DNA of 64,000 bases from an uncultured Opitutia bacterium (lineage in GTDB: Bacteria > Verrucomicrobiota > Verrucomicrobiia > Opitutales > UBA953), in NCBI GenBank assembly GCA_903840355.1, contig CAIMFJ010000005.1:558001-622000 (forward strand), given 5' to 3'. This document shows, piece after piece, positions 29,440 to 38,894 of this stretch. The notes below the pieces were generated by a model. That model worked only from the letters and a program-made list of their open reading frames with translations. It did no database searches and had not been told where the DNA came from. A program made the translations under genes and the position numbers. Numbering within the stretch: the stretch's first letter is position 1; the number at the start of each line of letters is the position of its first letter.

Positions 29440-30428
29440 TATTTGGCTTTAGGCTTAGGAGCGGGCTTGGCGGGGTGTTCCGCAGCTAAAGGGGTCAAAG
29501 GAGCCGCTTCCCCCGACTTACCGACGAAATCTGCTTCCGACTTTAAAATGGTCTCCAAGGGAACCAACTGCCCAGCCGAAATGAGAAAGCGATAACGCAA
29601 GGTCAACTTCTCACCTTTCTTAAGATTAGTATGCGGGTAAGCTCCAAAGCGGGCATAATCACGATAAGCCGACCACTTGGTGCCGGTAGGGTTGCTGGGA
29701 TGATTAATCTCCACGACCCCGTAAGTCTTATCGGCTAACACGTAAGTCATCCCGACCCAGCGATAATCCAGATCTTTATGAGGTTGGGGATGCTCAACGG
29801 GGAAGAAATATTGCGTCTTGGTGCCATCCACCTCTTCGGGCGCCCGATAATGCACACCCCCATGCTCAGGATCGGCTTCCAAATTTAAATCCCCGGCCTC
29901 GGCCGTAATCGTCGTGGCAAAATCCACTTGTAAAAAACCTGGAGCCGCCAACGCCGCAAAGGTCATGGTGCGTTCCTCACTGACAACCAGTTGACCATTC
30001 CGCGCTTTCCAATCAATCAGCGAAACCAGCTTCGCTTCTTGGGCCTGCGCGCTTTGCTCTTTAAATGCAGTGTGAATTTGGCGCCCGGCTCCCATGGACC
30101 AAAAGTCCATGCGCTGATTTTCTAACCCAATACGCATCCACCCAAAGAAAATCCCGCGGTGGTGGGTGTAAGTTCCCCCTGGCCCCTTCGTGATGGCCTG
30201 CTCGGTGGTAGGATCGACAATTCTTAAATAAGGTTTATAAGTCTCATTCGCCCGGGCCCCATTACTCGTGTCGTTAGCCGTCAGGTAAGAGGCCACGATT
30301 TTACCTTGGTACTTCACTTCCGTTTGATCGGCCTTGGTTACTAATTCGAAGCCAACTGGATTGGCTGCGAAGGTCGTCACCGCAAGCAAACTGGTTAAAA
30401 GAACGAGACGCAATTTCGCCGAAAACAT
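29439..30428 (-). CDS. secreted DUF6807 (PmoA-like) family protein
   Basis: From ATG at 30428 the protein has 329 aa with a signal sequence (about 1-21, ending T-T-F-A-A-N). The motifs Y-L-R-I-V-D, T-H-H-R-G-I-F-F-G-W, D-P-E-H-G-G-V-H-Y-R-A and N-H-P-S-N-P match the DUF6807 family, historically called PmoA-like. It is beta-rich, and its conserved His residues suggest metal or sugar binding. The function is unknown; members are common in polysaccharide-degrading PVC bacteria and Bacteroidota. An upstream extension in the same frame would place residues before a good signal peptide and is rejected. The tail is Pro/Lys/Ala rich. The leader is CCTTTCTACCTTCTTT. Confidence 0.82.
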   Translation of the reverse strand: MFSAKLRLVLLTSLLAVTTFAANPVGFELVTKADQTEVKYQGKIVASYLTANDTSNGARANETYKPYLRIVDPTTEQAITKGPGGTYTHHRGIFFGWMRIGLENQRMDFWSMGAGRQIHTAFKEQSAQAQEAKLVSLIDWKARNGQLVVSEERTMTFAALAAPGFLQVDFATTITAEAGDLNLEADPEHGGVHYRAPEEVDGTKTQYFFPVEHPQPHKDLDYRWVGMTYVLADKTYGVVEINHPSNPTGTKWSAYRDYARFGAYPHTNLKKGEKLTLRYRFLISAGQLVPLETILKSEADFVGKSGEAAPLTPLAAEHPAKPAPKPKAK

Positions 30429-30528
30429 AAAGAAGGTAGAAAGGATTATGGATTTAAGACAGCACCGACAAGGACTAGTTCCACCCCTGCCAGCGAAGCA
30501 TAGCGTCAAGTCTGTGCGGCTTCGGCGA

Positions 30529-31296
30529 CTACTTCTTCACCGACGCATAGGCTTTACCAGTCTCCGTCAATTCACCTGTTTTCGTAAAGAGCGCCGAAGT
30601 GCCGACTCCCGAGTGATGCCAAGCATAACGCTGCACCCATGAAGTTTTTTCCATGAAGGTAGTGGTTTCCTCAATAAAGGTATTAACCTTGGCTTGCGAA
30701 AACTTCGTGGGGTTTTCCGCAGAATCTGCCGCCGTCTGGGGCGCAAACTCGGTCACCCAAATCGGCTTTTTGTAACGAGTATGAATTTCTTCGAGGTCTT
30801 TAATAAAGCGGGCAGCATCAGCCCCTTTATACCAATGCAGCGCGATGGCATCAACTTTAGGGTCTGGCTTTAAAAAAGCCGCTAACCATTCACTCTTCAG
30901 CGGGTTGCCCGCTAAAGCAGGGGCGACCATAAATTGGGTTTTATTCACTAGGCTGGGCCATTTTTCCAAAGCTTCTCCAGGCGTCATATTAGCCTGCTTG
31001 GGATGATCGGGCTCATTAAATCCCAGCAAAAACTTACAGGAGCTTTTTGGTGCCTCACGATGCGCCGAATAAACCATCGGCACAAATTCGGCGGTGGTGT
31101 GCAACTTGGTGCTGTCTCCCCAATTATAGTACCAACCTACCTTGAGTAATTCAAGGTGATGGGCGTCCATGTCCTTATGCTCCGCCAAACCAAAACCTTT
31201 CTTCGCTACGCTAGTGGGTTTTTCAGTCGGAGTATCGGCGGCACTTACTCCAACGGCATAAACCAACCAAAGCAGCGTGTTGAAAAGGCGTCGCAT
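30529..31296 (-). CDS. secreted GH128-like glycoside hydrolase
   Basis: A 255-aa exported protein (signal about 1-20). The sequence L-L-G-F-N-E-P-D (E95) and W-V-T-E-F-A (E183) are the two catalytic-Glu motifs of the Asl1/GH128 beta-1,3-glucanase family (PF11790), with L-H-W-Y-K-G between them. The domain fills the whole protein after the signal. It probably cleaves a beta-glucan such as laminarin or curdlan. The last segment W-H-H-S-G-V-G-T-S-A-L is typical of the eighth barrel strand. It lies upstream of the DUF6807 gene on the same strand with a 100-base gap. The leader is TTACCCCTTCAG. Confidence 0.85.
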   Translation of the reverse strand: MRRLFNTLLWLVYAVGVSAADTPTEKPTSVAKKGFGLAEHKDMDAHHLELLKVGWYYNWGDSTKLHTTAEFVPMVYSAHREAPKSSCKFLLGFNEPDHPKQANMTPGEALEKWPSLVNKTQFMVAPALAGNPLKSEWLAAFLKPDPKVDAIALHWYKGADAARFIKDLEEIHTRYKKPIWVTEFAPQTAADSAENPTKFSQAKVNTFIEETTTFMEKTSWVQRYAWHHSGVGTSALFTKTGELTETGKAYASVKK

Positions 31297-31432
31297 CTGA
31301 AGGGGTAAGTCTAGAATATGCTTTTATTCTGATGACCATTTACAAGCCTTCTTCAGCAGCCACCCACCCCACCGTTCTTATATCCGGGAACCTTTCAGAT
31401 TTTTCTCTGACCAACTACCACCCCTCTCTTTT

Positions 31433-32644
31433 ATGCCACGTTGCATTTTAGGCCTTCTTTTTAGTTCCGTCCTCGTCTTACAGGGAGCCGATTACTTTCC
31501 CCCACCCGATAGCCAAGGGGGCTGGCGGCAATTAGATGACGCCGCTTCCATCCGCCGCTTGGCGGGCATGGACCTCGCCCGGCTAGAAGGGGCTTACGCC
31601 GCCACGGAACACACCACGCCTAATGGAGGCTTACTGGTAGTACGCCATGGTTACTTGGTTTATGAAAAATATTTCGGACTGGCTCACCGCAACGCCAACC
31701 CCGACATGGCCTCCACGGGCAAAGCTTTCACGAGTATTGCTTGCGGCATCATGCTCCAAGAATTCGCCTCCCGTTTCCCCCAAGGCTTAAACCAAAAAGT
31801 TTTCACCCCGGAGTTCCTGCCCGAGGCCTTCCCGCTCGATGATCCGCGCAAAGCAGACATCACCCTAGGGCAATTGCTTTGCATGTCGGCAGGCTTCCAT
31901 GGCGAAGGGACTTCTCCAGGTATGGTCAAAGGTGAGACGGTTCCGCTGCAGCCCGTTCCTGGGCAAGATATACGCAACCTTGACCAATCTTCCCTGCGCA
32001 CGCCCCTGTGGTGCGCCCCAGGTGCAGGCTACTCCTATTCCTCCCCTTCACCACACATTGCTTCCATCGTCTTACGCCACGTAACTGGACAAGAGTTGCA
32101 AGATTACATTCAACGCAAACTCGCCCAACCCATGGGCTGGGGTCAGTGGAGTTATTGCCTCTATCGTGGCGACATTACGATGACCCACGTTAATGGAGCA
32201 GGCAGCACCGCCCTGCATGCGACCGATGCGTTACGGTTTGCTTATTGCCTGCTTCATCAAGGACGCTGGGAACAACAGCAACTCGTGCCCGCTGCTTACA
32301 TTCAACAATGCCACGAGGCTTCGCCTTACAACCCTCATGGTCCGTTCTCCCTTCAATTTGAACACAACGCCGATGGCCACGTGGCCGGCGCGCCTCACGA
32401 CGCTTTTTATAAATCAGGGGCAGGCGGCTTTTGCCTCTATGTTATTCCTTCGCTGGATTTAATTATCTATAAACTCGGCGGCAACGATGGACAATATAGC
32501 CAAGCACTCACTCGACTCCCCCAGCCCCTGGAAAAAAATCCCCGGCGCACGACCCCCACGCCCTACCCCAAAAATCCTTTCAACGAGGGCTATTCACTCA
32601 CGCGTATTATGGAGTTAGTCTGCTCCGCTGTGACCGAAAACTAG
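31433..32644 (+). CDS. serine hydrolase, class C beta-lactamase-related
   Basis: A 403-aa protein with a signal sequence (about 1-19). The catalytic S-T-G-K lies at residues 94-97 and a Tyr-Ser motif at Y-S-Y-S-S near 200 stands for the Y-x-N box. The motif K-S-G-A-G-G-F near 325 could serve as the third (K-T-G-like) box. The family includes esterases, peptidases and carboxypeptidases as well as beta-lactamases, so resistance should not be assumed. The protein is probably periplasmic. It is convergent with the large fusion gene, with 2 bases between stops. The leader is C/T-rich (CCACCCCTCTCTTTT). Confidence 0.85.
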   Translation: MPRCILGLLFSSVLVLQGADYFPPPDSQGGWRQLDDAASIRRLAGMDLARLEGAYAATEHTTPNGGLLVVRHGYLVYEKYFGLAHRNANPDMASTGKAFTSIACGIMLQEFASRFPQGLNQKVFTPEFLPEAFPLDDPRKADITLGQLLCMSAGFHGEGTSPGMVKGETVPLQPVPGQDIRNLDQSSLRTPLWCAPGAGYSYSSPSPHIASIVLRHVTGQELQDYIQRKLAQPMGWGQWSYCLYRGDITMTHVNGAGSTALHATDALRFAYCLLHQGRWEQQQLVPAAYIQQCHEASPYNPHGPFSLQFEHNADGHVAGAPHDAFYKSGAGGFCLYVIPSLDLIIYKLGGNDGQYSQALTRLPQPLEKNPRRTTPTPYPKNPFNEGYSLTRIMELVCSAVTEN

Positions 32645-32646
32645 AA

Positions 32647-35600
32647 TCATTCGACAATCAATGTCCCGCGCATGAGCTGCCAATGTCCAGGGAAGGAACA
32701 GAAATAGGGGTAGTTGCCAGGCTGCTTCGGGGCGTTGAAGTAAATCGTGGTCTTCTTCCCTGGCTCTAAGAGTCGGGTATGACAAATCACGTCCGGACTT
32801 TCGGGCACATAGTGACGGGCATAACCATCGGGCATCGCGACCATTCGATTGGCCAAATCTCCCACTTTCGCTTCAGTCCCAGCCTGCATTAGTACCCAAT
32901 TGTGTGGCATGCTATCCGGGTTTTCTAAAGTTAAAGCGACACCTTCTCCGGCCTTCACATGTAGAGTTTTCTGGGCAAATTGCAGCCCCGTCGCCGTAGC
33001 TAAATAAATCTCGTGGGCGGGCTGACCGCAAACTTCCGTCTCCCAGCGTACTGGTTGGATTTTACCCAACGAGGTATCGACCCCGGCGTGCACGTGCTCC
33101 TTCATAATTTTGGTATAACCAGGGTAATCTCGAAACGGTTCGCCTAAGTGATGCACCGTCAGGAAGACATCCTGCTCCCGCTCGGCGGTTACAGGCACAT
33201 GCAGGTGCACTTGGTTAGCCGGTGAGATTTGAGGAATTTCCACAAAAAGGGTTTTACCCTGATCCAACAAATGGACGCTGCGAATCGCTAAGATATCGTG
33301 ACCCACCACCCCTGGATAGCGTACCGAAAACTCGGGCGAACCATAAGCCGCACTGTAACGGTAATTCCAAGTTTGGGCAAAGTAGTGCTTCAGCTCAGTC
33401 GCCGCGGCGACCTCCAACGGCTGATGAAAATGCAGGAGCACCCCATTATCGCAAACTTCGTGCCCCACTAATACCGGCACGGTACCACCCGTGTAGCGCA
33501 GTCGATCGATAGCTCCATCACGCGGTGCATAACTCCCCCATCCAACCATCCCACTCACATACAAATGCCCATCGACGGGGTTAAAGCGGGGATGTTGCGC
33601 CCCAGCGGCAAAATTACCACTGAGCTTCACCGCCGCCCCTTGCCAAACTCCATCGACCAACTGACGCGTCACTATCCAAGCACTGCCCGTCCCAAAGGAC
33701 AGGTGTATTAAATTATTATTACCCTTAAAATTAGGCCAATTTTTGGCCGACAAATAAACCTGCCCGCCACAGGAATTATCTTCTCCACGGGGGAGCTGTA
33801 ATAAGGGTAATAAATTAGGAACATCCTTACGTGGGCCACCCGCCCCAAAATGTCCGCCTTCATTACGGCCAACTTCAATTTGGAAAAGTGCGGAAGCGGG
33901 AGTCCAATTTCCTTCCTGGCCTTGCGACGTCACCAAGTGCCCATCTTCCGTCACGCCGATGCCATTCGGATTGCGCAGGCCAGTGGCTAAAACTTCCACT
34001 TTATTCGGAGGAGTTAAACGCAAGATGCCTTGATTGCCCGACGCCGTGTAAAAACGTCCTTGGGCATCAGCATCTAATCCCACAATGAAATCATGCCCAC
34101 CAGGCGACGTGGTCATGGCGTTCGTAACGCACTCATAGAAATCAGCCTCATCATCTCCGTTCAAATCATGCAATCGGGTGATTTGATCTCGTCCCAAAAC
34201 ATAAACCTTATCGTCAATAATTTTAACCCCCAAGGCATGGTGCAATCCGGTGGCAAAGCGCTTCCACTTCACGTGTTGCAAATCAGCATCAATCCCCCGC
34301 ACGAGCCAGACTTCCCCTGTCATCGTACACACCGCGGCAGAACCATCCTTAAAGAAGTCGATTCCGGTAATAAAGAAAAGCGTTCCATAGGGATTCTTCT
34401 CAGGTACACCTAAATGATCGGTCGCAAAGGGCTGTTGCTGCCCGAGGACACCTTTAGTTTCTAACCATTGAGGCCATTGCGTTGGCCCACCCTTGGTCAA
34501 ACTTGCCAATTTTTCGGGCTCATGCTGACCTTCCCAAGCCGTAGCCAAATACTCATGCCCCGCGATAGCATAACTAAAAATCACTTGTTCGCCGTAACGA
34601 TAGAAACCGTGGTAAACCTGATTTACAGGAGGTTCTTTCACAGGCGTTACCGTTTTACGCACCACCGGACCAGCCATCAAAGCTCCGCCAGCAAACCCGT
34701 GACGCATCTCACCTAACTTCAAGAAATCACCTGACCATTCGATGGGAAATGTAAGTGATAATGGATCGAACACTGCATTACGCTGGCCCTGATGCACCCA
34801 CACGGCTTTGGGAATCGTCAAACCGTCCCCCCGAAAAACACCGCTAAATAACACGCCTTTATCCGCCGTCCCCCAACGGCCATCGCGCCACGTGACGGCA
34901 TCATTTTGATTCCCCCAGTGCCCTTGCTTGCCACCGTCTAAACCAGGATATTCTGGCAAGAGTGCTGGCGGTGGTTGCACCCCACGGAATGCATAGGCTT
35001 GTTTGGCATAAAAATCAAAAATACGGTCGCGGTTCACAAACTCCTTGGCCCACTCATTGTCCTCGGGACGCAACGGAGTTAAATTAGGCGCAAACGGTGC
35101 AGGAGCCGGACCTTTCGGAAGACTGGCCTTCGGCGCTTCTTCCTTAAGGGTGCGATACTTGGGCTTGGGCGGAACTAAGGCGTCATCCAACTGTAATGTT
35201 AACCACCTCAAGCCATCGAGATTATCCTCTAAACGTGCACGAGCATCAAATTCGGTCGTGTGATTCATGATGCCAATAGGCCCTGCATAACCACTGGCCC
35301 GCACGGCCCGTAAAAGAGTGAGATCCTGCGTCCCCACACCCAATGGTAAAATCATCCGACCCTTAGCCGGGGCATCAACGTCCATCCCATTTAAATTAAT
35401 ACAGGATAAGTACGGAGCGAGTTGAGGGAGCAGTTTCGCAATCCGCTCCAACTGCCCATGCCCATGGTGAAAGTTATAAACCAAACTGACATTATTTACC
35501 CCCTCAGTTTGGAGGGCCTTTAAAATCAGTAACTGATTCTCGGGCTCACCATACCAACCTTCATGATTATAGAGTCCCACCTTAGCACCAATCTCGGCGG

Positions 35601-36057
35601 CCGCGAGGCAAATGGGTTTTAGTCGCTTTACTTCCTGTGCCACGCGTGCGGCCTGCTCAGTCGCATCCTTGACCTGCACACTGCCGCCATGTCCTGTCAC
35701 CCAAAGTTGAGGCTTAAGGGCATGCTTCTTGAACAAAGCTAACGCGGCTTTGGCTTCCTCATTGTACTCGGTCGGAAACCACCAAGCGACTAATTCGATG
35801 TGGTGCTTTTCCAACGCCGCCAACTCCTCCTCCCAATGAGCGATGTGTTCGGGGCGATAGTCATAAGCAAACTTATGAATTCCTAATTGCTCCAACATCA
35901 CCGCACGCTCCTCTGCGTTACGATGCTTGGCATCGTAAGGTACAATACACCACGCTACTAAATTATCTTTCTGAAAAAGCGGCTCTACGGGGGCCGCCAG
36001 CGCACTTCCAACCCAAACAGCCAGCAACACGACGAGGCATTTTTTTACGAGGTCCAT
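32647..36057 (-). CDS. TIM barrel + propeller + azurin-like copper domain fusion
   Basis: From ATG at 36057 the protein has 1136 aa and a signal peptide (M-D-L-V-K-K to A-L-A-A, about 1-22). A further ATG at 36117 would add 20 residues before the signal and is less likely. Residues about 30-310 resemble an exported sugar isomerase/epimerase TIM barrel. About 330-930 resemble the NHL/sugar-dehydrogenase beta-propellers of PVC bacteria. The last about 110 residues are an azurin-like cupredoxin: H1052 in M-P-H-N-W-V-L-M, and C1120, H1125, M1129 in C-S-F-P-G-H-W-Q-L-M, with azurin spacing (C-x4-H-x3-M). The copper could accept electrons from the propeller domain. The substrate is unknown. Confidence 0.88.
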   Translation of the reverse strand: MDLVKKCLVVLLAVWVGSALAAPVEPLFQKDNLVAWCIVPYDAKHRNAEERAVMLEQLGIHKFAYDYRPEHIAHWEEELAALEKHHIELVAWWFPTEYNEEAKAALALFKKHALKPQLWVTGHGGSVQVKDATEQAARVAQEVKRLKPICLAAAEIGAKVGLYNHEGWYGEPENQLLILKALQTEGVNNVSLVYNFHHGHGQLERIAKLLPQLAPYLSCINLNGMDVDAPAKGRMILPLGVGTQDLTLLRAVRASGYAGPIGIMNHTTEFDARARLEDNLDGLRWLTLQLDDALVPPKPKYRTLKEEAPKASLPKGPAPAPFAPNLTPLRPEDNEWAKEFVNRDRIFDFYAKQAYAFRGVQPPPALLPEYPGLDGGKQGHWGNQNDAVTWRDGRWGTADKGVLFSGVFRGDGLTIPKAVWVHQGQRNAVFDPLSLTFPIEWSGDFLKLGEMRHGFAGGALMAGPVVRKTVTPVKEPPVNQVYHGFYRYGEQVIFSYAIAGHEYLATAWEGQHEPEKLASLTKGGPTQWPQWLETKGVLGQQQPFATDHLGVPEKNPYGTLFFITGIDFFKDGSAAVCTMTGEVWLVRGIDADLQHVKWKRFATGLHHALGVKIIDDKVYVLGRDQITRLHDLNGDDEADFYECVTNAMTTSPGGHDFIVGLDADAQGRFYTASGNQGILRLTPPNKVEVLATGLRNPNGIGVTEDGHLVTSQGQEGNWTPASALFQIEVGRNEGGHFGAGGPRKDVPNLLPLLQLPRGEDNSCGGQVYLSAKNWPNFKGNNNLIHLSFGTGSAWIVTRQLVDGVWQGAAVKLSGNFAAGAQHPRFNPVDGHLYVSGMVGWGSYAPRDGAIDRLRYTGGTVPVLVGHEVCDNGVLLHFHQPLEVAAATELKHYFAQTWNYRYSAAYGSPEFSVRYPGVVGHDILAIRSVHLLDQGKTLFVEIPQISPANQVHLHVPVTAEREQDVFLTVHHLGEPFRDYPGYTKIMKEHVHAGVDTSLGKIQPVRWETEVCGQPAHEIYLATATGLQFAQKTLHVKAGEGVALTLENPDSMPHNWVLMQAGTEAKVGDLANRMVAMPDGYARHYVPESPDVICHTRLLEPGKKTTIYFNAPKQPGNYPYFCSFPGHWQLMRGTLIVE

Positions 36058-36136
36058 GAGAATTTTAGACAAACCGTTTATAGATAAGTTGCTACCTTGA
36101 TTCTTACCTTTTGACATACCCAGTCACCCCCTCAGC

Positions 36137-37381
36137 GTGGCGGATGTGTCAGTTTCCAGACGTATAGCGATTGTCGGAGGCGGAGCCGCAGGCTTCTTCG
36201 CTGCCATCACCTGTGCCGAAAGACTGCGCGGTCGGGGTGAAGTGACCCTCTACGAGGCGACTTCCCACTTACTGGCTAAAGTACGCATTTCGGGCGGCGG
36301 GCGGTGCAACGTGACCCACGCCTGCTTCGAGCCCCGCACCCTGGCCGAAAAATACCCTCGTGGGGGACGAGAATTGCTCGGGGCCTTCCACCGTTTTCAA
36401 CCCCGCGATACGATTGCTTGGTTCGCAGAGCGCGGCGTGGCGACTAAAACCGAAGCCGATGGGCGCATGTTCCCCATCTCGGATGATTCTAGTAGTATCG
36501 TTGAATGCCTGCTACAAGCCGCCCGGGCTGCCGGCGTGAAAATTCGCCTCAACACAGGCGTAACTTCGCTAACGCGCTCCGCCCTTGGCTTGCAACTACA
36601 ACTCACCACGGGCGAAACGGTGCTGACGGATCGAGTCCTCTTTGCCACGGGCGGCAATAAATCATCGGCAGGCCTAACCATCGCCGCGACCTTGGGTCAC
36701 ACCATCATTCCCCCACTGCCCTCGTTATTTACTTTTAATATTCAAGATAGTCGCCTCACCGACCTCTCGGGACTCTCCGTCGCAAAAGTCGCCCTGCAAA
36801 TCCCTGGGACCAAATTAACCTCCGAAGGTCCGTTGCTAATTACCCACTGGGGCCTAAGCGGTCCCGCGATTCTAAAACTTTCTGCTTGGGGTGCGCGCAT
36901 CTTGGCCGAAAAAAATTACGCCTTCGAATTGCACGTGAACTGGGTCCCATCCTTAACGCCGACGGCCTTGCAGTCCCACCTCAGCGACCTACGCCAAACG
37001 CAGCCACGTAAACAAATTAACACCTTTAGCCCGGTAGAGTTACCCCAGCGGCTTTGGGAACGCCTCCTAACCCACCAGGGTGTCCCCTTAACCACGCCTT
37101 GGGCTCACGTGAGCAACGCCACGCTACAAACCCTCTGCCAAATGCTCCACCAGTCCTCTTTCCAAGTTCAGGGTAAGAGCACCTATAAAGATGAATTCGT
37201 AACCTGCGGTGGCGTAAAACTTTCTGAAATCAATTTCCAAACGATGGAGAGTCGCTGCTGCCCCCATGTCTACTTTGCGGGTGAAGTCATCGATGTCGAC
37301 GGCGTCACGGGCGGCTTCAATTTTCAAAACGCTTGGACAACCGGCTTCCTCGCTGGCCAAGCGATGTCGGCTGAAGCTTAG
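36137..37381 (+). CDS. HI0933/YhiN-family flavoprotein
   Basis: A 414-aa cytoplasmic FAD enzyme. The N-terminal I-A-I-V-G-G-G-A-A-G-F-F-A-A is the dinucleotide-binding motif. I-S-G-G-G-R-C-N-V-T-H and F-A-T-G-G are hallmarks of the HI0933-like family, and the C-terminal F-A-G-E-V-I-D-V-D-G-V-T-G-G-F-N-F-Q-N-A-W closes the FAD site. Members are annotated as aminoacetone oxidase-like or NAD(P)/FAD oxidoreductases; the in vivo reaction is unsettled. No ATG is available, so GTG at 36137 (or 36146) is the start. It is divergent from the fusion gene. Confidence 0.9.
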   Translation: MADVSVSRRIAIVGGGAAGFFAAITCAERLRGRGEVTLYEATSHLLAKVRISGGGRCNVTHACFEPRTLAEKYPRGGRELLGAFHRFQPRDTIAWFAERGVATKTEADGRMFPISDDSSSIVECLLQAARAAGVKIRLNTGVTSLTRSALGLQLQLTTGETVLTDRVLFATGGNKSSAGLTIAATLGHTIIPPLPSLFTFNIQDSRLTDLSGLSVAKVALQIPGTKLTSEGPLLITHWGLSGPAILKLSAWGARILAEKNYAFELHVNWVPSLTPTALQSHLSDLRQTQPRKQINTFSPVELPQRLWERLLTHQGVPLTTPWAHVSNATLQTLCQMLHQSSFQVQGKSTYKDEFVTCGGVKLSEINFQTMESRCCPHVYFAGEVIDVDGVTGGFNFQNAWTTGFLAGQAMSAEA

Positions 37382-37445
37382 ACCCCCAATATCTTCCAGC
37401 CTCTTTTCCATCGCCTCCCTCATCCAACCAAACACAAATTTACTT

Positions 37446-37904
37446 ATGTCCGAAATGTCTGAAAACCTAGATGGCCCAAAAATCGGCGAAGTCGTCGAGG
37501 GGCAAATGCTCATTGCCGTGGGCATTAACACCACTTTTACCGAAATTCACGACGACCACCGAGCCGCCTTTACGCTCTTGGACCAATGGATGGCTGGACT
37601 GTGCCTCTACTCGCTCGAGGATCTTTTTGAAATCGACGCTAATGTCTGGGACGAATTACTCGACTGTGGCTATGAAGTGGGTGAAGGCGAAGTCGATGGT
37701 GATGAGCCCGGCCAAGTCATCGCTGTCTACGATGTCTGGGCCGAAGCTTCGGCTCCACTCGGCCCCCTCGAAAATTTAAAAAATCGTCTGACCGAATTAA
37801 AAGCGATGGCCCTCGATCAACTGCCCCCTGGACTTCAGAGTGCGGCCGGCACCCATCAAAACCCGCAAGAAACGTTAAAACTCATCGCCCAACTTTCACC
37901 CTGA
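37446..37904 (+). CDS. small acidic hypothetical protein
   Basis: From ATG at 37446 the protein has 152 aa. The frame is open further upstream, but that part overlaps the flavoprotein gene in another frame. I do not recognise the family. The sequence is strongly acidic in the middle (E-V-G-E-G-E-V-D-G-D-E-P-G), with no signal peptide or membrane segment, and ends in two predicted helices. It lies between the flavoprotein and glucarate genes on the same strand. Confidence 0.65.
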   Translation: MSEMSENLDGPKIGEVVEGQMLIAVGINTTFTEIHDDHRAAFTLLDQWMAGLCLYSLEDLFEIDANVWDELLDCGYEVGEGEVDGDEPGQVIAVYDVWAEASAPLGPLENLKNRLTELKAMALDQLPPGLQSAAGTHQNPQETLKLIAQLSP

Positions 37905-37970
37905 TTTCTAGGCTTTTCACGAACGCTTGCCAGTCACCAATCCTCTGCCCACTTTAAGTTTACCTTTGTC

Positions 37971-38882
37971 ATGTCTCCCCAAGAACTAAAACAGACCATC
38001 TCCGCGGGTTTACTTTCCTTCCCCATTACTGACTTTGCACCTAACGGGGATTTTCGTGCGGACACTTATGCCCGCCGTCTGGAATGGCTCGCCCCTTATG
38101 GAGCCACGGCCTTGTTCGCGGCAGGGGGCACGGGTGAGTTTTTCTCCCTCGAGCCAACCGAGTATTCGCAAATCATCCGCACCGCCGTCCAAACCTGCCA
38201 AGGCGTCGTCCCTATCCTCGCTGGGGCAGGCGGTCCCACGCGCGTGGCCATTCAATACGCCCAAGAGGCCGAACGGCTCGGTGCCAAAGGCATTCTTTTA
38301 CTACCGCACTACCTTTCTGAAGCCCATCAAGACGGAGTAGCTGCCCACGTTGAACAAGTCTGCAAAGCCGTCAAAATCGGTGTCATCGTCTACAATCGGA
38401 ATGTTTGCCGACTCCAAGCTCATCACCTCGAAAAACTCGCCGCCACCTGCCCTAACCTCATCGGCTACAAAGACGGCCTCGGTGAAATTGAACTAATGGT
38501 TTCAATTCGCCGTCGACTCGGCGATCGCCTCAGTTACCTCGGCGGTCTGCCCACCGCAGAAGTCTACGCGATGGCCTACAAAGCCATGGGCGTGCCGGTC
38601 TACTCTTCGGCAGTGTTTAATTTCATTCCCAAAACCGCGGTCGAATTCTACCAAGCGGTGAGTCGTAACGACCACGCTACGGTCAATCGACTGCTGGATA
38701 CTTTCTTCCTGCCCTATTTAGAACTGCGTAATCGCAAAGCTGGCTATGCGGTGAGCATTATCAAAGCAGGGGCCAAAATTGCCGGCCACGATGCGGGTCC
38801 CGTGCGAGCTCCGCTCACTGACCTGACTTCCGAAGAGGCCGCCAGTTTAGCGAAGTTAATGCAGGTTCTCGGTCCGCAGTAA
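37971..38882 (+). CDS. kdgD: 5-dehydro-4-deoxyglucarate dehydratase
   Basis: A 303-aa cytoplasmic TIM-barrel enzyme of the DHDPS/NAL family (EC 4.2.1.41). It converts 5-keto-4-deoxy-D-glucarate to 2,5-dioxopentanoate (alpha-ketoglutarate semialdehyde), CO2 and water. [10 protein letters not shown] (51-60), the catalytic Tyr141 in V-Y-N-R, and Schiff-base Lys167 in G-Y-K-D-G match KdgD. So do L-L-L-P-H-Y-L and Y-S-S-A-V-F-N-F. It opens a three-gene glucarate operon with a transporter 12 bases downstream and glucarate dehydratase after it. The aldehyde dehydrogenase that would finish the pathway is not in the window. Confidence 0.93.
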   Translation: MSPQELKQTISAGLLSFPITDFAPNGDFRADTYARRLEWLAPYGATALFAAGGTGEFFSLEPTEYSQIIRTAVQTCQGVVPILAGAGGPTRVAIQYAQEAERLGAKGILLLPHYLSEAHQDGVAAHVEQVCKAVKIGVIVYNRNVCRLQAHHLEKLAATCPNLIGYKDGLGEIELMVSIRRRLGDRLSYLGGLPTAEVYAMAYKAMGVPVYSSAVFNFIPKTAVEFYQAVSRNDHATVNRLLDTFFLPYLELRNRKAGYAVSIIKAGAKIAGHDAGPVRAPLTDLTSEEAASLAKLMQVLGPQ

Positions 38883-38894
38883 GTCCGCCTCGCG

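Noticed and set aside
31433-32644. Antibiotic-resistance beta-lactamase
   Set aside because: The family is dominated by esterases and peptidases; the motifs do not show resistance activity.
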